Part shown: positions 1 to 11,269 of the stretch, in pieces
Numbering within the stretch: position 1 is the stretch's first letter
How the letters are laid out: each line of letters begins with the position of its first letter
Origin: Eustoma russellianum
Taxonomy: Eukaryota > Streptophyta > Magnoliopsida > Gentianales > Gentianaceae
Reading direction: 5' to 3'
Assembly: GCA_036186865.1 (NCBI GenBank)
Contig: AP025067.1
Location: 25,281,406-25,345,405, forward strand
Length of the DNA: 64,000 nucleotides
The notes under the pieces: model-generated
The model's database searches: none
What the model was told of the DNA's origin: nothing
Seen by the model: only the letters and a program-made list of their open reading frames with translations
Program-made: the position numbers and the translations under genes

Positions 1-2
1 AG

Positions 3-289
3 GAATTAAACAAGAGACAAAGATGATGGTTGGAGCTCATCAAAGATTATGATATGACTATCAGCTATCATCGGGCTAAAGCAAATAGAGTGGCCGATGC
101 ACTAAGCCAAAAGTCAAGCCACTTAAGACAGACTCCACTGGAAAGAGAGATAGCAGAGTTTGATCTTGACATAGTTGATTCAAGGGCCAACGTTTTAGCA
201 GCAATGATGATCACGTCGACCTTGATGGATCGGTTGAAAGAGGCTCAGAAAGACGATGAAGATTTGTGTAGCATTCGAGAAAGATTTTA
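3..289 (+). pseudogene. Ty3/gypsy pol fragment: end of RNase H domain
   Basis: This is the end of the retroelement RNase H domain, which removes the RNA strand during reverse transcription. The reading frame enters from outside the window. The segment ELIKDYDMTISYH followed by KANRVADALS is the usual end of the RNase H module in plant Ty3/gypsy pol genes. An in-frame TGA stands at 24-26, where relatives have arginine, and the frame stops again at 287-289, so it is not translatable as a polyprotein. It is followed directly by integrase sequence in another frame, the normal RNase H-integrase order. The family assignment is firm; the lineage is inferred from the chromodomain further on. Confidence 0.85.
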
Positions 290-337
290 GAGCGAGCCAG
301 TTGAAAGGTTTTTAGTATCCGATGATGGTAGTTTATT

Positions 338-980
338 GTTTTAGGGGTGACCATGTGTATCGAATAACAAAGCCTTGCAGAAAGAACTGTTGAAAAAAGC
401 ACACATCACATGCCTTACCATTCATCCGGGGCCTACCAAGATGTACCAAGATTTGAAGAAAAATTATTGGTGGTATAGAATGAAGCATGAGATTGCAGAG
501 TTTGTCGCCCGGTGTTTGGTTTGTCAACAAGTGAAAGCGAAACATCAATGCCCTGGAGGATACTTACAGCCGTTAGAGATGCCGCAGTGGAAATGGGAGC
601 ATATTACGATGGATTTTCTTGCAGGGCTCTCTAAGATAAGAAACGGCAACGATGTAATTTGGGTGACTGTAAATTACTTAACGAAGTCCGCGCACTTCAT
701 ACCAATATCAAGTGAAGCAACGATGGAGAAGTTGGTGACTCTATATGTTGATAACATCGTCAATCTACATGGAGTGCCGGTAAGTATTGTACTAGATAGA
801 GTCCCCTGGTTTACATCTCGATTTTGGACAGCATATCAGAGCGTTATGGGGACCGAGTTGAGATTGAATACCGCGCTTCATCCCCAAACAGATGGTGAAT
901 CAGAAAAGACTATTCAGACTCTCGAGGACATGCTTAGGGCTGCGCGTTGGACTTCAAAGGAAATTGGGACAATATGGTGA
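338..980 (+). pseudogene. Ty3/gypsy pol fragment: integrase zinc finger and catalytic core
   Basis: Integrase inserts the element's cDNA into the host chromosome. The zinc-binding module is visible as HITCLTIHPGPTKM with a downstream CLVC pair (roughly 390-535). The core follows: WEHITMDFLAGL carries the first catalytic Asp, LDRVPWFTSRFW matches the second-Asp block (usually SDRD, here LDRV), and HPQTDGESEKTIQTLEDML carries the catalytic Glu. The frame ends at 980 inside the core, and later parts are shifted. The altered second-Asp block and the frame break mean the enzyme is dead. Confidence 0.9.
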
Positions 981-1657
981 AGTTGATGTAGTTCTCGTAC
1001 AATGATAGCCATCATACTGCCGATTGGAATGGCACCCTTCAATGCTTTGTATGAAAGAAAATGCCGATCACCGTTATATTAGGATGAAGTTGGGGAGAAT
1101 GCAATTACTGGACCTGAGTTGGTGGAACAAACGATTGACAAGGTCAAGATCATTCGAGATCGTAGCAAGATCTTAGGATAACCCAAGATCGTAGCAAGAG
1201 TTGGACGAATTCCAAGAGGAGACTGTTGGAGATTGCCATGGGCGAAAAGGTGTATCTACGAGTTTCTCCAACAAAATGAGTAATGCCTTTTGGTGAGAAA
1301 GATAAATTGAGTCCAAGGCACATTGGACCCTACGAGGTGCTTGAGAGAGTTGGAACATTGGCCTAACGAGTAGCGCTGCCTCCAGCATTGTCGCAAATGC
1401 ACAATGTTTTCCATTTGTCATAGCTACGACATTACGTGTCCGACTTAAGTCATATATTAGAGGCTCGACCATTGAAAGTAAGAAGCGACGTGACATACGA
1501 GGAGACGCCGGTTCGTACTGTTGATCGTAAGGATCAAGTTCTGAGAAGGCGAGTTATACCGTATGTCAAGGTTCAATGATCTAATCATACTGAAAGAGAA
1601 GCAACTTGGGATCTCGAGGAGGAGATCAGAAAGAAATACCCGCAACTGTTCGACTAG
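981..1657 (+). pseudogene. Ty3/gypsy pol fragment: integrase C-terminus with chromodomain
   Basis: Broken frames continue the integrase C-terminal domain. The stretch VYLRVSP near 1250 matches the usual KVSP motif region. At about 1441-1657 there is a chromodomain-like tail: LSHILEARPL, then VIPYVKVQ, an in-frame TGA where family members have Trp, SNHTEREATWDLEEEI, and a stop at 1655-1657. Chromodomains at this position are typical of plant chromovirus (Tekay/Del-like) elements, where they guide integration to particular chromatin. The polypurine tract and the 3' LTR begin within 40 bases of the stop, as expected for an element lacking an env-like ORF. Confidence 0.8.
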
Positions 1658-3237
1658 GTATGTAAGTTTCGGGGACAAAACTTTTGTAGGGGAATGTTAT
1701 GCCCATAAACGATTGTACGTAAAATATGCATGCATTCCACATGCACGCAAGTCAACACACACAACATATATATACATATATCTGTGTGTGTGTGTGTGAG
1801 TATTATATATACACTACACATAAACGGCTAAAAAGGAAAATAAAATAAAATAAACCCTTGAAACCTAATGTGAATAGGAGAAGAAAAGATAGAGTTTTAA
1901 GTTAAACCCACGTCATAATTAAATGAGAAATATGATAACCTAATTACACTAGGATACTACCTAAACCTAGACCATATCTATACATACACATAACATAAAA
2001 TTTCCACCATATTCACCATAAACCAATCGGCCAGCTCTTCTTCCAAGAGCACAAACTGCCGCCAGCTTTAGGAAGCCAAAAACAATAATTTTTGGTTCGT
2101 TCAACCCCGATTATTCACGTAGTACATTTAATCGAGACACGAGTCAAGTACCCTTGCTATATTAGTTATGTTTTTCCAACGCTATTATGCTATTTTCGTA
2201 TCAAATTGGATCATGCATACGTACTTTTGATTTGCATACGTGTTTAATTATACATACGTAATTGTTGTATTTATATATGGATTATATGTATATATGTATG
2301 AAATTGCATGAATCTTGATAAATTCTGTTAAGTGGGCCACGGGTAAGGGAGATGTGTTACATATATATATATATAAATGCATAAATTAATTGAATGCGTA
2401 CGTGTGTTATTTCATGTGATCGGTTTGCGTGTCATTTGAACATGTAATTGTTGAAATTGATGATGTTATGGCCGTATGTTATGAATCTAACCAATGAGCA
2501 TGAAAGTTGATGAAGTATAATGGGAAATTATGAATTGAATCAAAGGAAAACCGAAATAACGAGAAATAGGGTTTTTGTCACCGGAAGAGGAGAAAAACAT
2601 TTTTGAAAAATGAGATTTTTGGTGATTCGAGAGTAGAATATGGTTAGAAATAGGGAGAAGAGAATTCTGGTGGTGAAGGTGGCCGGAACATGCCGGCGCA
2701 TAGGCCACACGCGTCGGCCAAAGGCGACGCTTGGCCGCTGATCAAGCCATGCGTGTGGGCGCGTCCGGCGTTAGTTTTTTGGTTTTTCACGGCAGTGTGT
2801 TAAGCATGAATAGTTCTAAGTGTCTAAAGGTTAAATGTAAGAAAAATCAGTGGTGAGAAATCGTGTTGTAAACCGAAGTGGTTAATATGCGGGGGAGAAG
2901 AATTAGGGTGCGGGGGCTGGGGTTACTAGGCTGGCTGAGGGACAGTAGGTGGCCATGTGAGGTGTACAGGGGTAGGCTGAGGTGCGTTAGGTAGGGGGTA
3001 GAGGGAAAGTGGGCTGAGGGCGAAATTACAAGTATATGGGCGTATGTGCACGTGTATGTGCGCGGGCATATACGTGGGTATACTATATGTAATAGATAAA
3101 ACAGAATTGGAACAGAAATAATATGGTAAACGGAAAAGTATAACGGTGAATGAAAACGGGTTTGCAAAAAATCATGTTTTAGAAAAATTCACCCTTACAA
3201 AGGAAATATATTGCGTAATTGGATTTGGTTCCAAACA

Positions 3238-3375
3238 AACGGACCGTCCGAGCACATATTGACTATGCTGTAAGAAACTAGGCCGTTCGGACACATATTG
3301 AACGCCAATTGGGCGTCTAGGCACATATTGACTTTGTTGTAAGGAACTAGGCCGCCTGGACACATTTGACCATTG
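3238..3375. repeat. Tandem repeat inside the gypsy LTR
   Basis: GC-rich words of the form GGxCxCATATTGA recur, alternating with AAGxAACTAGGCCG. The larger period appears to be somewhat over 100 bp, with two diverged copies. It looks like an LTR-internal minisatellite. Confidence 0.6.
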
Positions 3376-3506
3376 GAGAACCAAAACTGTAAATCTTGCA
3401 ATATAAGTCACTTGTAAATTAAGAGCCACGACCACTGCATGGCATCAGTAAGATTGGATATCGCATATAGATTCTGGAAGCGTAATCGAATGTAGATATT
3501 AGGAAT

Positions 3507-3655
3507 GGATATTGATAGGGATATCGGAAGAGGTAACCGCCTATGATATCGAAAAATAGAAATGAAATGAAAATGGATATGGATATCGATATTGATACCG
3601 GAAGGGGTAATCGCCTATGATATCGGAAAATAGAAAACAGAAAATGGAATATGAT
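3507..3655. repeat. 74-bp tandem duplication inside the gypsy LTR
   Basis: The word CGCCTATGATATCG, in the context GGAAG-GGTAA-CGCCTATGATATCG-AAAATAGAAA, occurs near 3537 and again near 3611, a spacing of 74 bp. Both copies are flanked by GATATTGAT words. Confidence 0.65.
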
Positions 3656-4313
3656 AAATGAAAAATGGAATACGAAATAGAAATGAATAAAGGATAAATT
3701 GTTGTTGAGTCGTTGCATTCATGATTTTGAAAAATTACATCATGGTTTTTTGTTGTGCTGGCTTTTGTGTGCGATGACTAAGTTGCGTGTACTTTACTTG
3801 CTCAATCGTACAGGAAGGGCGAAAAGGTAAATTTATTTGCGAAGAGAAGCATGTTATTTTATATTATGTTATTTATTTATTTTATTTACACTTGCTTCTC
3901 CGTGTATGATCCTATGGTAAAAATAGTCAGGTTACGTGTTGGGCGATGTATGTCGCTCACCCCACGTTATTAATTATTTTTGCAAATCCCCAGGATTTTG
4001 AGCTAGTGTTCGTAGATGATGATCAGGAGTGGGGATATTGAGGTTTATTGTTCGAGGATTTATTCAGATGATTTTTAGTAGATATTTATTTCAGAGTTAT
4101 AGTTCGTATTTCTTTTTATTTTGTAAGACCTAGATTTTTGAGACTCAGATTTTTGTATTAGTGGTATTTATTTTGAGATTTAATTTTTTCTGCTCATATC
4201 GATTTGCGCTATTATGCTGACGTGTATAGATTGTATCGACGCCTTGTTTTCTCATTAGTGAGATATGGCGGATGAGTTATTTCGAGTGCTAGGGCTTGGA
4301 ACGGGTTGCTACA

Positions 4314-4822
4314 CTCTCTGGGTACGAAATTTTTGAAAAACTCAGATTCTTAAAGTAATAAGCTTAATACTAGTTACGTTCTGTCCAAAACAGATAGGTA
4401 AATCATAGGTGAGCCTTCTAGTTTGAGACAGATAGATTAGACCACACCACATCAACAAACTCGCTAATGAGTATTCTTCCTCGTATATATTGCATTAGAT
4501 AAGGGTGTAACTACACCTTAGAGTAGTAGTTAACCTAAGGCATAATAAAGGAGAACAAACACAAACCTTAAGCCGTTCACATGAAGAAATAGACCATAAC
4601 ATAACAGCACTTGGAAGCAAATAAAACAAAGCCCTTGAAATGGTGTCACTTCTCCAGAAACGAACGGCCTCAGTTTCGTTCGCTCAACCTGCACATCCAA
4701 ATACTTATGTAGCTACACATATATGCATATGCATATATGAACAAAGCAAGCATAATTCTCCGCATTTGAGAATACATTATCGAAATAAAGATCTCATGCT
4801 GTGACAATTTTATTTTTGTAGA
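4314..4822. other. Non-coding stretch between gypsy LTR and TRIM-like element
   Basis: AT-rich sequence of about 500 bp. I see no coding frame, RNA gene or terminal repeats in it. Confidence 0.5.
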
Positions 4823-5335
4823 TGGTGAAACTTGGGTATGCATGAGGTAAGACTCATATCCACTCAAAGCTTTAAAACAATGTGTGGTGGTACCTTATCC
4901 TCATATAACTCGTATATTTTCTTATTGTGGGACAATATTCTCAACACATATCTTCACATGACAACATGGCTTGACATATACACACGCATTAGAACCCGTC
5001 CTCACGTGGCAACGTGGTTTGACATACTTACGCACCTTAAAACCCGTCCTCAATCACGAACCACAAGACATGCATGAGCATCTACACTTTCATGAACCAT
5101 AAGCAAGACATGAACATCTGGACTTGGTTAAGAGAAGACAATAAATGGTCAACCATGGACCAAGCAAGGTGTGAGTCCACATTTTAAACACACTCTGATA
5201 CCATGTTAAAAGTTGAGCCTACATGAGGTAAGGCTCATATCCACTCAAAATCTTATGGCAATGAGTGATTACCTCATCCTCGTATAATCTATATATTTTT
5301 ATCAAAATAGGCGATGTACGACTATATTCTCAATA
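4823..5335 (-). mobile_element. TRIM-like miniature LTR retrotransposon
   Basis: Two direct repeats of about 125-130 bp, 4823-4946 and 5204-5335, share CATGAGGTAAG-CTCATATCCACTC and ATATTCTCAA blocks in the same order. On the minus strand they start TGTTGAGA and the right copy ends TTTTAACA. Next to the right copy, minus-strand bases read TGGTATCAGAG, a primer-binding site for initiator methionine tRNA. The internal part is only about 255 bp with no coding capacity and contains two copies of a roughly 48-bp unit ending in ACCCGTCCTC. This is the TRIM architecture. No matching target duplication was found and the polypurine tract is weak. Confidence 0.7.
5190..5203 (-). other. Primer-binding site of the TRIM-like element
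   Basis: Read on the minus strand this is CATGGTATCAGAGT, matching the usual plant initiator-Met tRNA primer site TGGTATCAGAGC in 11 of 12 positions. It lies directly beside the right LTR. Confidence 0.7.
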
Positions 5336-5465
5336 TTATAAATTGATTTATGCCTCAAAGAGCCTAACTCGTAAATCAGTTACCATATAAATTAATTATA
5401 GTATGCAACACAAAGATTTGAATCGTTCCTATGCTACTCACGGAAAGGACAAAAAACTATCTCAC

Positions 5466-5741
5466 CTTGGCATCAATATCCCTGTCCAAATAATCGTTGA
5501 TGGTGTTACCTAGTCCATGAGTTATCAGCGACACCAAGTAAAAGAAGGCCATAAATTTGGCATCAGGAAGTGTTCCTGCTTCAGCTGTTAAAGCAATCGC
5601 CCATAGAGATGGTGACTCGAAGATCAATGGCATTACATAGATCCTGTCCCATCGCATTAGATATGCATATGGACGAGCACTTCTGGGGATGTAAGTGTCA
5701 ACCCATGAGGCCCTTTTGTTACGGTTGCCTTCGGGGTGCGC
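5466..5741 (-). pseudogene. Isolated exon of a COQ2-type 4-hydroxybenzoate polyprenyltransferase
   Basis: This 92-codon open exon is bounded by an acceptor (TTACAG) and a donor (GTGAG) on the minus strand. It encodes SWVDTYIP, then RPYAYLMRWDR, AEAGTLPDAKFMAFF, and NTINDYLDRDIDAK. The NDxxDxxxD aspartate motif, which holds Mg-diphosphate in UbiA enzymes, is intact. In plants COQ2-type enzymes attach the polyprenyl tail to 4-hydroxybenzoate in mitochondria for ubiquinone; related geranyltransferases feed secondary metabolism. Residues 34-46 after MRWDR depart from the usual KPIGTWLL block. No downstream exon is visible: the TRIM-like element and the gypsy LTR lie where the rest should be. I treat it as a gene fragment, though the exon itself has no stop or frameshift. 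Confidence 0.7.
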
Positions 5742-5925
5742 CTGTAACGGAGTATTCAGAGGATAAGGTTTTTTACAGTCATGTCAATCAATAAGAGTTT
5801 ACGTTCAGTTGGTGGGAGATCACATCTTTAACAAAGGTGTTGCATGTTTCAATGATCTGGTTGTGTGTTTCCTTAAATATAAATTTTCTTACTGTATTTA
5901 GAGAACGTGTATCCTATAACATATA
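5742..5925. other. Presumed intron/flank of the prenyltransferase fragment and copia target site
   Basis: The acceptor of the prenyltransferase exon abuts this stretch. It ends in ATATA (5921-5925), the left target duplication of the copia insertion. No other feature seen. Confidence 0.4.
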
Positions 5926-6477
5926 TGTCAAAATTATCACAACGAGCAAGTTAATACAGCGATCAACACATAAACACCTTTAGAGCAAAAGAGAATAAAA
6001 CTGCATCGGTCAAGAGAAGCGACTGAGAGGGAGAGAAACTGATCATATGTTGATGGAAATAATCGAATTGAATCTGTTTGTTTGCAGCGGTTACAGTACA
6101 TATAGAAGGTTGAAGAAGGAAACACGTGATATTACTAAACAGGACATGTAACTCAAATACTCTAATCAATGAAGAGTACAAATGTCTTTTCACTCCTATT
6201 GAATAGTCCCACCAAATGAATCAGCTCCCTTCTTTTCTTCTCAGCTGATGCAGCGTGTTCCACACCCCACTGCCTTGTGATCCCATCATCCCACGTGTTT
6301 CTTGCCCTCCAATTTTGACCATTTCAGCTTCACGTGATATGTTTGACTGCTAGACATCAGCCAACTGCCTTCTGCCTTCCTGATTCGCCCAGTGCGCAAG
6401 TGTTTGTGGTTAACATGAAACTGCTCCATCAAATGCCAGGTGATCACTTCAGCTGCTTATCATCTCCTTCTTTGACA
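5926..6477 (-). repeat. Full LTR (3') of the composite copia element
   Basis: On the minus strand it starts TGTCAAAGAAGGAG and ends ATAATTTTGACA, 552 bp with TG...CA ends. A purine-rich tract, GAAGGGGGG on the minus strand, lies just upstream. Confidence 0.85.
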
Positions 6478-6620
6478 CCCCCCTTCAAGTTAAGCTTGTT
6501 GTATATGTTGTAGACCCCAAAAGTCTAGATCAGATTACTTAACCTCTTCAAATCTAGTGTCTTTGTGAAAACATCTGCAACTTGCAACTCAGTTCTAATA
6601 GGCATCAGCTTGATTACGTC

Positions 6621-8325
6621 TCATTGAACCTTTTCTCGGACAATGTAACCATCTGTCTCTATGTGCTTTGTTCTTTCATGGAACACTGGACTTTCAGGCT
6701 TGTGCATAGCACTCGTGCTATCACAAAACACCTTTATCGGTTCCTGCTTGCATATCTGCAAGTCTCTGTCTAGGTATAGGAGCCATTGCACCTCACAAAC
6801 AAACGTTTCCAATGCACAATATTCAGCCTCTGCAAATGATTTTGACACTAAGGTCTGCTTTTTTGCTCTCCATGACATCAGTGAGTCCCCTATAAATACA
6901 CAGAAACCTGTAGCACTCCTTCTTGTCTCTGTGCATCCAGCCCAATCAGAGTCTACAAAGACCCTCAATTTTAGTTCTATATTAGAAGAGAATATAAGAC
7001 CTTGTCCTGATGTCCCTTTGATATATCTCAACAGCCTATGTGCTACTTTTAAATGGTTCTGTGTAAGACAATCTAAGAAGTGGCTAAGCTGCTGCACTGG
7101 AAATGCAATGTCAGATCTTGTTATGGTGAGATAAATGAGCTTACCAATCAGGCTCCTATAAGTAGACACGTCTGATAATAATGGAGAGTCATCAAGTGAA
7201 ATCTTGGCATTGGTCCCCATAGGGGTCTTAGCAGGTTTGGATCCTTAAAAACCATTGTGTTCTAGTAGTTCTAAAGCATGTTTCCTTTGATTGATCACCA
7301 ACCCCCCTATGGCCTAGCTACTTCAATCCCTATGAAGTACCTAAGGTCACCAAGATCTTTGATTCGGAATTCTGAGTGAAGTTCAGATTTTAGCTGTTGT
7401 ATAGCTGGTAGATAGGATTAAGCTAGAATAATGGCGTCTACATACATTAAAGCCAGGAGTAAATGAGTCTGAGTGGCCTTAAAGAAGAGGGTGTAATCAT
7501 TTTTGGACTCAGTGAAACCTTTAGACAACAGAAAGGCAGTTAATTTTGCATTCCACTCACGGCTAGCTTGTTTAAGCCCATAGAGGGACTTTTTCAGTTT
7601 GCAAACCAGGCTAGGATCATCCAGAACTATGGAGGTGGAGACACAATGCAAATTTCTTCATATGAATCTTCATGGAGAAAAGCATTGTTAACATCTAATT
7701 GATGAAGATGCCAACCCTTACTGGCTGCTAGAGCTAAAACCATTCTAACCGTTGTCATTTTGGCTATTGGAGAAAAGATTTTTTGATAGTCAATCTCATA
7801 TTATTGTGTATAGCCCTTGGCTACCAACCTAGCCTTGTACCTCTCTAGAGTCCAATCTGCTTGATACTTGATCTTATAAACCCATTTGCAACCAATAGGT
7901 TGCTTCCCAGATGGCAAAGGCACCAACCTCCAAGTATGATTAGCCTCAAGAGCTGATATCTCTGCCTGCATACTAAAAGCTAAAACATAGGCTTTATACT
8001 TAGGTGCCAATAACTGCAAAGAAAAAGATTGATTCATTGTGTATGGAGTAATAATGTGAGGGACAACATCATTATGCGGACATACTTGGGGCTGATTACA
8101 ATAGTATTCTTGTAGGTAAGTAGGTGTCTTTCTTTGTCTAATGGGCCTGGCATTAGGGGATAGAGATAATGCAATATCAATAGAAGTGATGGGTGTATGG
8201 TTTGGAGGAATTGAATGAACAGAAGCAGATGATGAAGATGGAGATGTAGGAGTGGAACCAAGAGATAAAGATGGCAACACAAGTGATGGAGAAGATGAAT
8301 GCTCGGGTAAAAGGGAGGTATTCAA
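6621..8325 (-). pseudogene. Copia pol: reverse transcriptase and RNase H (decayed)
   Basis: From right to left: a Ser/Pro-rich linker (8325-8000); the start of the RT domain, with WRLVPLPSGKQPIGCKWVYK and YKARLVAKGYTQ near 7801-7930; a degraded middle; KKSLYGLKQASREW near 7560; ALMYVDAIILA near 7425; LIGKLIYLT near 7140; and RNase H with DSDWAGCTETRRSATGFC and SFAEAEYCAL (7220-6621). Stops and frame changes separate the pieces. In the catalytic box YVDD the second Asp is Ala, so even a repaired frame would lack a metal ligand. This is the usual copia order, integrase before RT. Confidence 0.9.
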
Positions 8326-8639
8326 ATGAGTAGATGGAGAAGAAGAAGCTGAGAAATTAGTTTATAGAAAGGAATTGGGTTCAGAAGGCATTGGAACAAC
8401 AGAAGAAGGGGTAGGTAATCGAGAAGAATCCCTTGATGGGTGAGGTAGACTAGTGGATGGCTGGGCACAAAGGGAGGACATAAATGGAAAGCAATATTCA
8501 TCAAACTCCACATTTTGTTCAAATAAGAATATCCTTTGCAGATAGGTCTTGCAGGATATAGCCTTTTGTAGTATGAGACAACCCAAGGAACAAGCATTTC
8601 TTGGATCTAGGATTAAATTGTGCTTTGTTGTGTTGAGTG

Positions 8640-9773
8640 TTAGAGTGAAAAAGCCAAACACCCAAACACCATGAGGTTCTGATAAGAGGGAGGCTTGTCA
8701 AATAATAGCTCAAAGGGTGTTTTGTTAGCTACGATGGGTGAAGGAATCAGATTAATCAAATAAACTGCATGTTTGCAGAAGCCCCAGAATTGCATAGGTA
8801 AGTTAGCTTGGAATCTTAGGGCCCTGACCACATTCAGAATATGCTGGTGCTTTCTTTCAACTAGACCATTTTGCTGAGGAGTATGAATGCAGCTAGTTTG
8901 ATGCATAGTGCCTTTGGCAGCATAAAAAGAATTCATTTTAAACTCAAGATCATTATCTGTTCTTATGGTTTTCAAATTCTTTTCAAAATGCACAGACACA
9001 TACGTATAGAAATTTTGCAATATATCTCTAACTTCTGATTAAGTTTTCAACAAATAGACCCAAGTATATCTACTGTAATTATCCACTATAGTAAGGAAGA
9101 AACGTTGATAGTACATAGTAGGGTGTCTGTGAGGACCCCATATGTCTATATGAAGTAAAGAGAAAAGGGATACAGAAGTAGAAAGTGAAACAGGGAAGGG
9201 AAGCTTCTTTTGTCTAGCAAGGGGACAGATTTGATAGGAAACAATGACAAAGGAAATATTAACTAGGGGATCCATCTGTGGACTTCCCTTATTCTAGAGC
9301 TTGACATATGCCCAAGCCTTGAATGCTATATAGAGGCTTTGGACTCTGAAGTACTGTGTAGTAGTAAAAATGAAACTGATGGCAGAAGATTGCAGTTTGT
9401 CATTACTTCTGCTTGGTTTCTTTAGTGAGCCATGGAGCTTGTATAACCCTTGAGTCACTTTAGCTAAACTAATCATCTTCATAGACTTCTTTTCATGGAA
9501 TAAACAATAATCAGAATGGAAAAGCACACTGTATTGATTTTGTCTAGAAAGTTTGTTGAGTGAAAGCAGATTGAAACAAAAAGAAGGCATGTGAAACACA
9601 TTGGTGAGTTGAAGAGAGGGATTAACAGTCTTAATCCCAACATGATGTACATCAACAAGAATGTGATTAGGTAATTTAACTTGTAAAGAACTGACAGGAT
9701 GAAAAGAATCAAAGAGGCTAAGATAGCAACAAACATTATCATTGGCACCTGAGTCTAAAATCCATAAGTTCAA
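8640..9773 (-). pseudogene. Copia pol: protease and integrase (decayed)
   Basis: The protease active site is visible as LWILDSGANDNVC at 9773-9720. The GAG-pre-integrase region follows. Integrase begins near 9275 with LHIDIWGPHRHPT and VDNYSRYTWVYLLK, holding the first catalytic Asp. It continues at 9020-8640 with IRTDNDLEFKMNSFY (the second-Asp region) and HTPQQNGLVERKHQHILNV (the catalytic Glu). A stop and a frame break separate the two halves near 9030. The sequence is typical of plant Ty1/copia. Confidence 0.9.
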
Positions 9774-9821
9774 GTTTCTGTTTATTACATTACATGTTCC
9801 CTTACCAATGACATGTAGTTG

Positions 9822-11078
9822 CTAAGATGACATTACAACATGCAAAGCCTCCTCTCTTTCTTCTTGAACAGGCTTCTTTTTGTAACTCCTCTGCTGATGA
9901 TCCTTAAGCATATTCATCAATTGTAGGTACTGATCATGTGTGAAAACTGCTGGCACTTGGGGCGTTGTCGCTTGCTGTGGCATCCTTTGCTGGTTGTCTG
10001 CATTTTCTCCAATCTGATTTCTACCATCATAATGAGACTCTTCATATCCCACATAGTTTATTCGTGCCTTTGACTTGTAACCTGGAGGGTATCCATGTTT
10101 TCTATAACATTTATCCACAGTGTGTCCTGAAAAACCACAATGAGTTCATATGGGACGTTTAACATTCTCAAACTTCTGTACATATCCACCATCTCCTCTA
10201 TAACTCCTTTGCGGTCTGGAACTAAACAAACATTGTCTGGTTCTGTAAGGTCTAGGGAAACCAGAAGTCCATCCAATGGAGGCTGAAGAAGAATCTCAAA
10301 TATTTAACACAGGAGAAGGATTGTTAACAAAAACACCTTGTCCAATAGAATACAAAACTTTTCTCTCAAACTTAATTTCCATGGCAAATTTTGAGTTGAT
10401 ATCTGGCAAGGGACTCAACAACAGAACATGTGACTTCACAGGTTCAAACTCATTTAACATTCCTTTCAAGAACTTAATCACAAAGTCATCTTCTATATAC
10501 TTATTAACGTCAGCAGTATTGTTGCAAGTACATCTATCACAAGTATAAGAAGGCAGGGATATCAAAACGCTCACTTCCTCCCAAACTACCTTGAGTTTAG
10601 TATAATAGTCAGTGACAAAGGAATTCTCTTGATTAATCAAATAAAACTCTTCCTGTAGATCTGAGAGCCTAAAGTCATATGCATTACCATACCTAAGTCT
10701 TAGATCCTTCTAGATTTCAGTAGCATTATCAATCCACATTATGCTTTGGGCAGTTGAAGGACTTACTGAGTTGGTGATCAAAGAAGCCACCATATTATTG
10801 GCTTTGATCCAAGTGGCATGTTTACGCTCACCTTCAGCAGGTTTAGAGATTGTACCATCTATGAAACCTGCCTTGTTCTTTGTTTGTAAGGCTCTACAAA
10901 CAATTCTACTCCAACCATGATAATTCTGAGACGTTAGAAGAGATTGCACAAGAAAAAGTGATGGACTATCACTTGCATGAATGTGTAAAGGATCCTCCGT
11001 AGGATCTAAGGTACCAAAATTGATGGAACCGAAGAGAATAATGCCAATACAGCAAGCAAAAAAAGGCTCAATCAGCAC
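9822..11078 (-). pseudogene. Copia gag (decayed)
   Basis: The gag region encodes the capsid-like protein. LVQSLLTSQNYHGWSRIVCR near 10960 is the N-terminal gag motif, and LLSPLPDINSKF near 10420 is the mid-region. A CCHC-type knuckle near 10140-10090 (THCGFSGHTVDKCYRKHGYP) has lost its first Cys to a TGA stop. Three frame changes split the gene. It lies directly after the primer site, as expected. Confidence 0.8.
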
Positions 11079-11095
11079 TTCCTAATCAACAGAAT

Positions 11096-11107
11096 GCTCT
11101 GATACCA
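11096..11107 (-). other. Primer-binding site of the composite copia element
   Basis: The minus strand reads TGGTATCAGAGC, an exact match to the common plant initiator-Met tRNA primer site. It touches the LTR end (TTTTGACA) at 11108 and fixes the element's orientation. Confidence 0.9.
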
Positions 11108-11269
11108 TGTCAAAATTCTCACAATGAGCAAGTTAATACAGCGACCAACACACAAACACCATTAAAGCAAAAGAGAATAAAACTATAGAGGTCAAGAGAA
11201 GCGACTGAGATGGAGAGAAACTGATCATATATTGATGGAAATGATCGACTTGATTCTGTTTGTTTGACA
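11108..11269 (-). repeat. Internally deleted LTR between the two copia internal regions
   Basis: Its 3' part matches the full LTR from 5926 to about 6084. The equivalent of about 6085-6470 is missing and the sequence resumes at the LTR start TGTCAA, next to a C-rich tract (11270-11278). The same LTR therefore bounds one internal region on each side. Confidence 0.85.

Larger units (their letters stand above)
1695..4313 (+). repeat. 3' LTR of the Ty3/gypsy chromovirus
   Basis: The LTR runs from TGTTATGCCC to GGTTGCTACA, so it has TG...CA ends and is about 2.6 kb long. It starts just after the purine-rich tract at about 1667-1694, which follows the pol stop and is the plus-strand primer site. 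The length suits Tekay-type LTRs. It contains a (TA)/(TG) microsatellite near 1757-1800 and two internal tandem repeats. The 5' partner and target duplication lie outside the window. ORFs called within it are not genes. Confidence 0.75.

Noticed and set aside
2847..3718. Long minus-strand frames in the first LTR
   Set aside because: Low-complexity translations of LTR tandem repeats with no family match.
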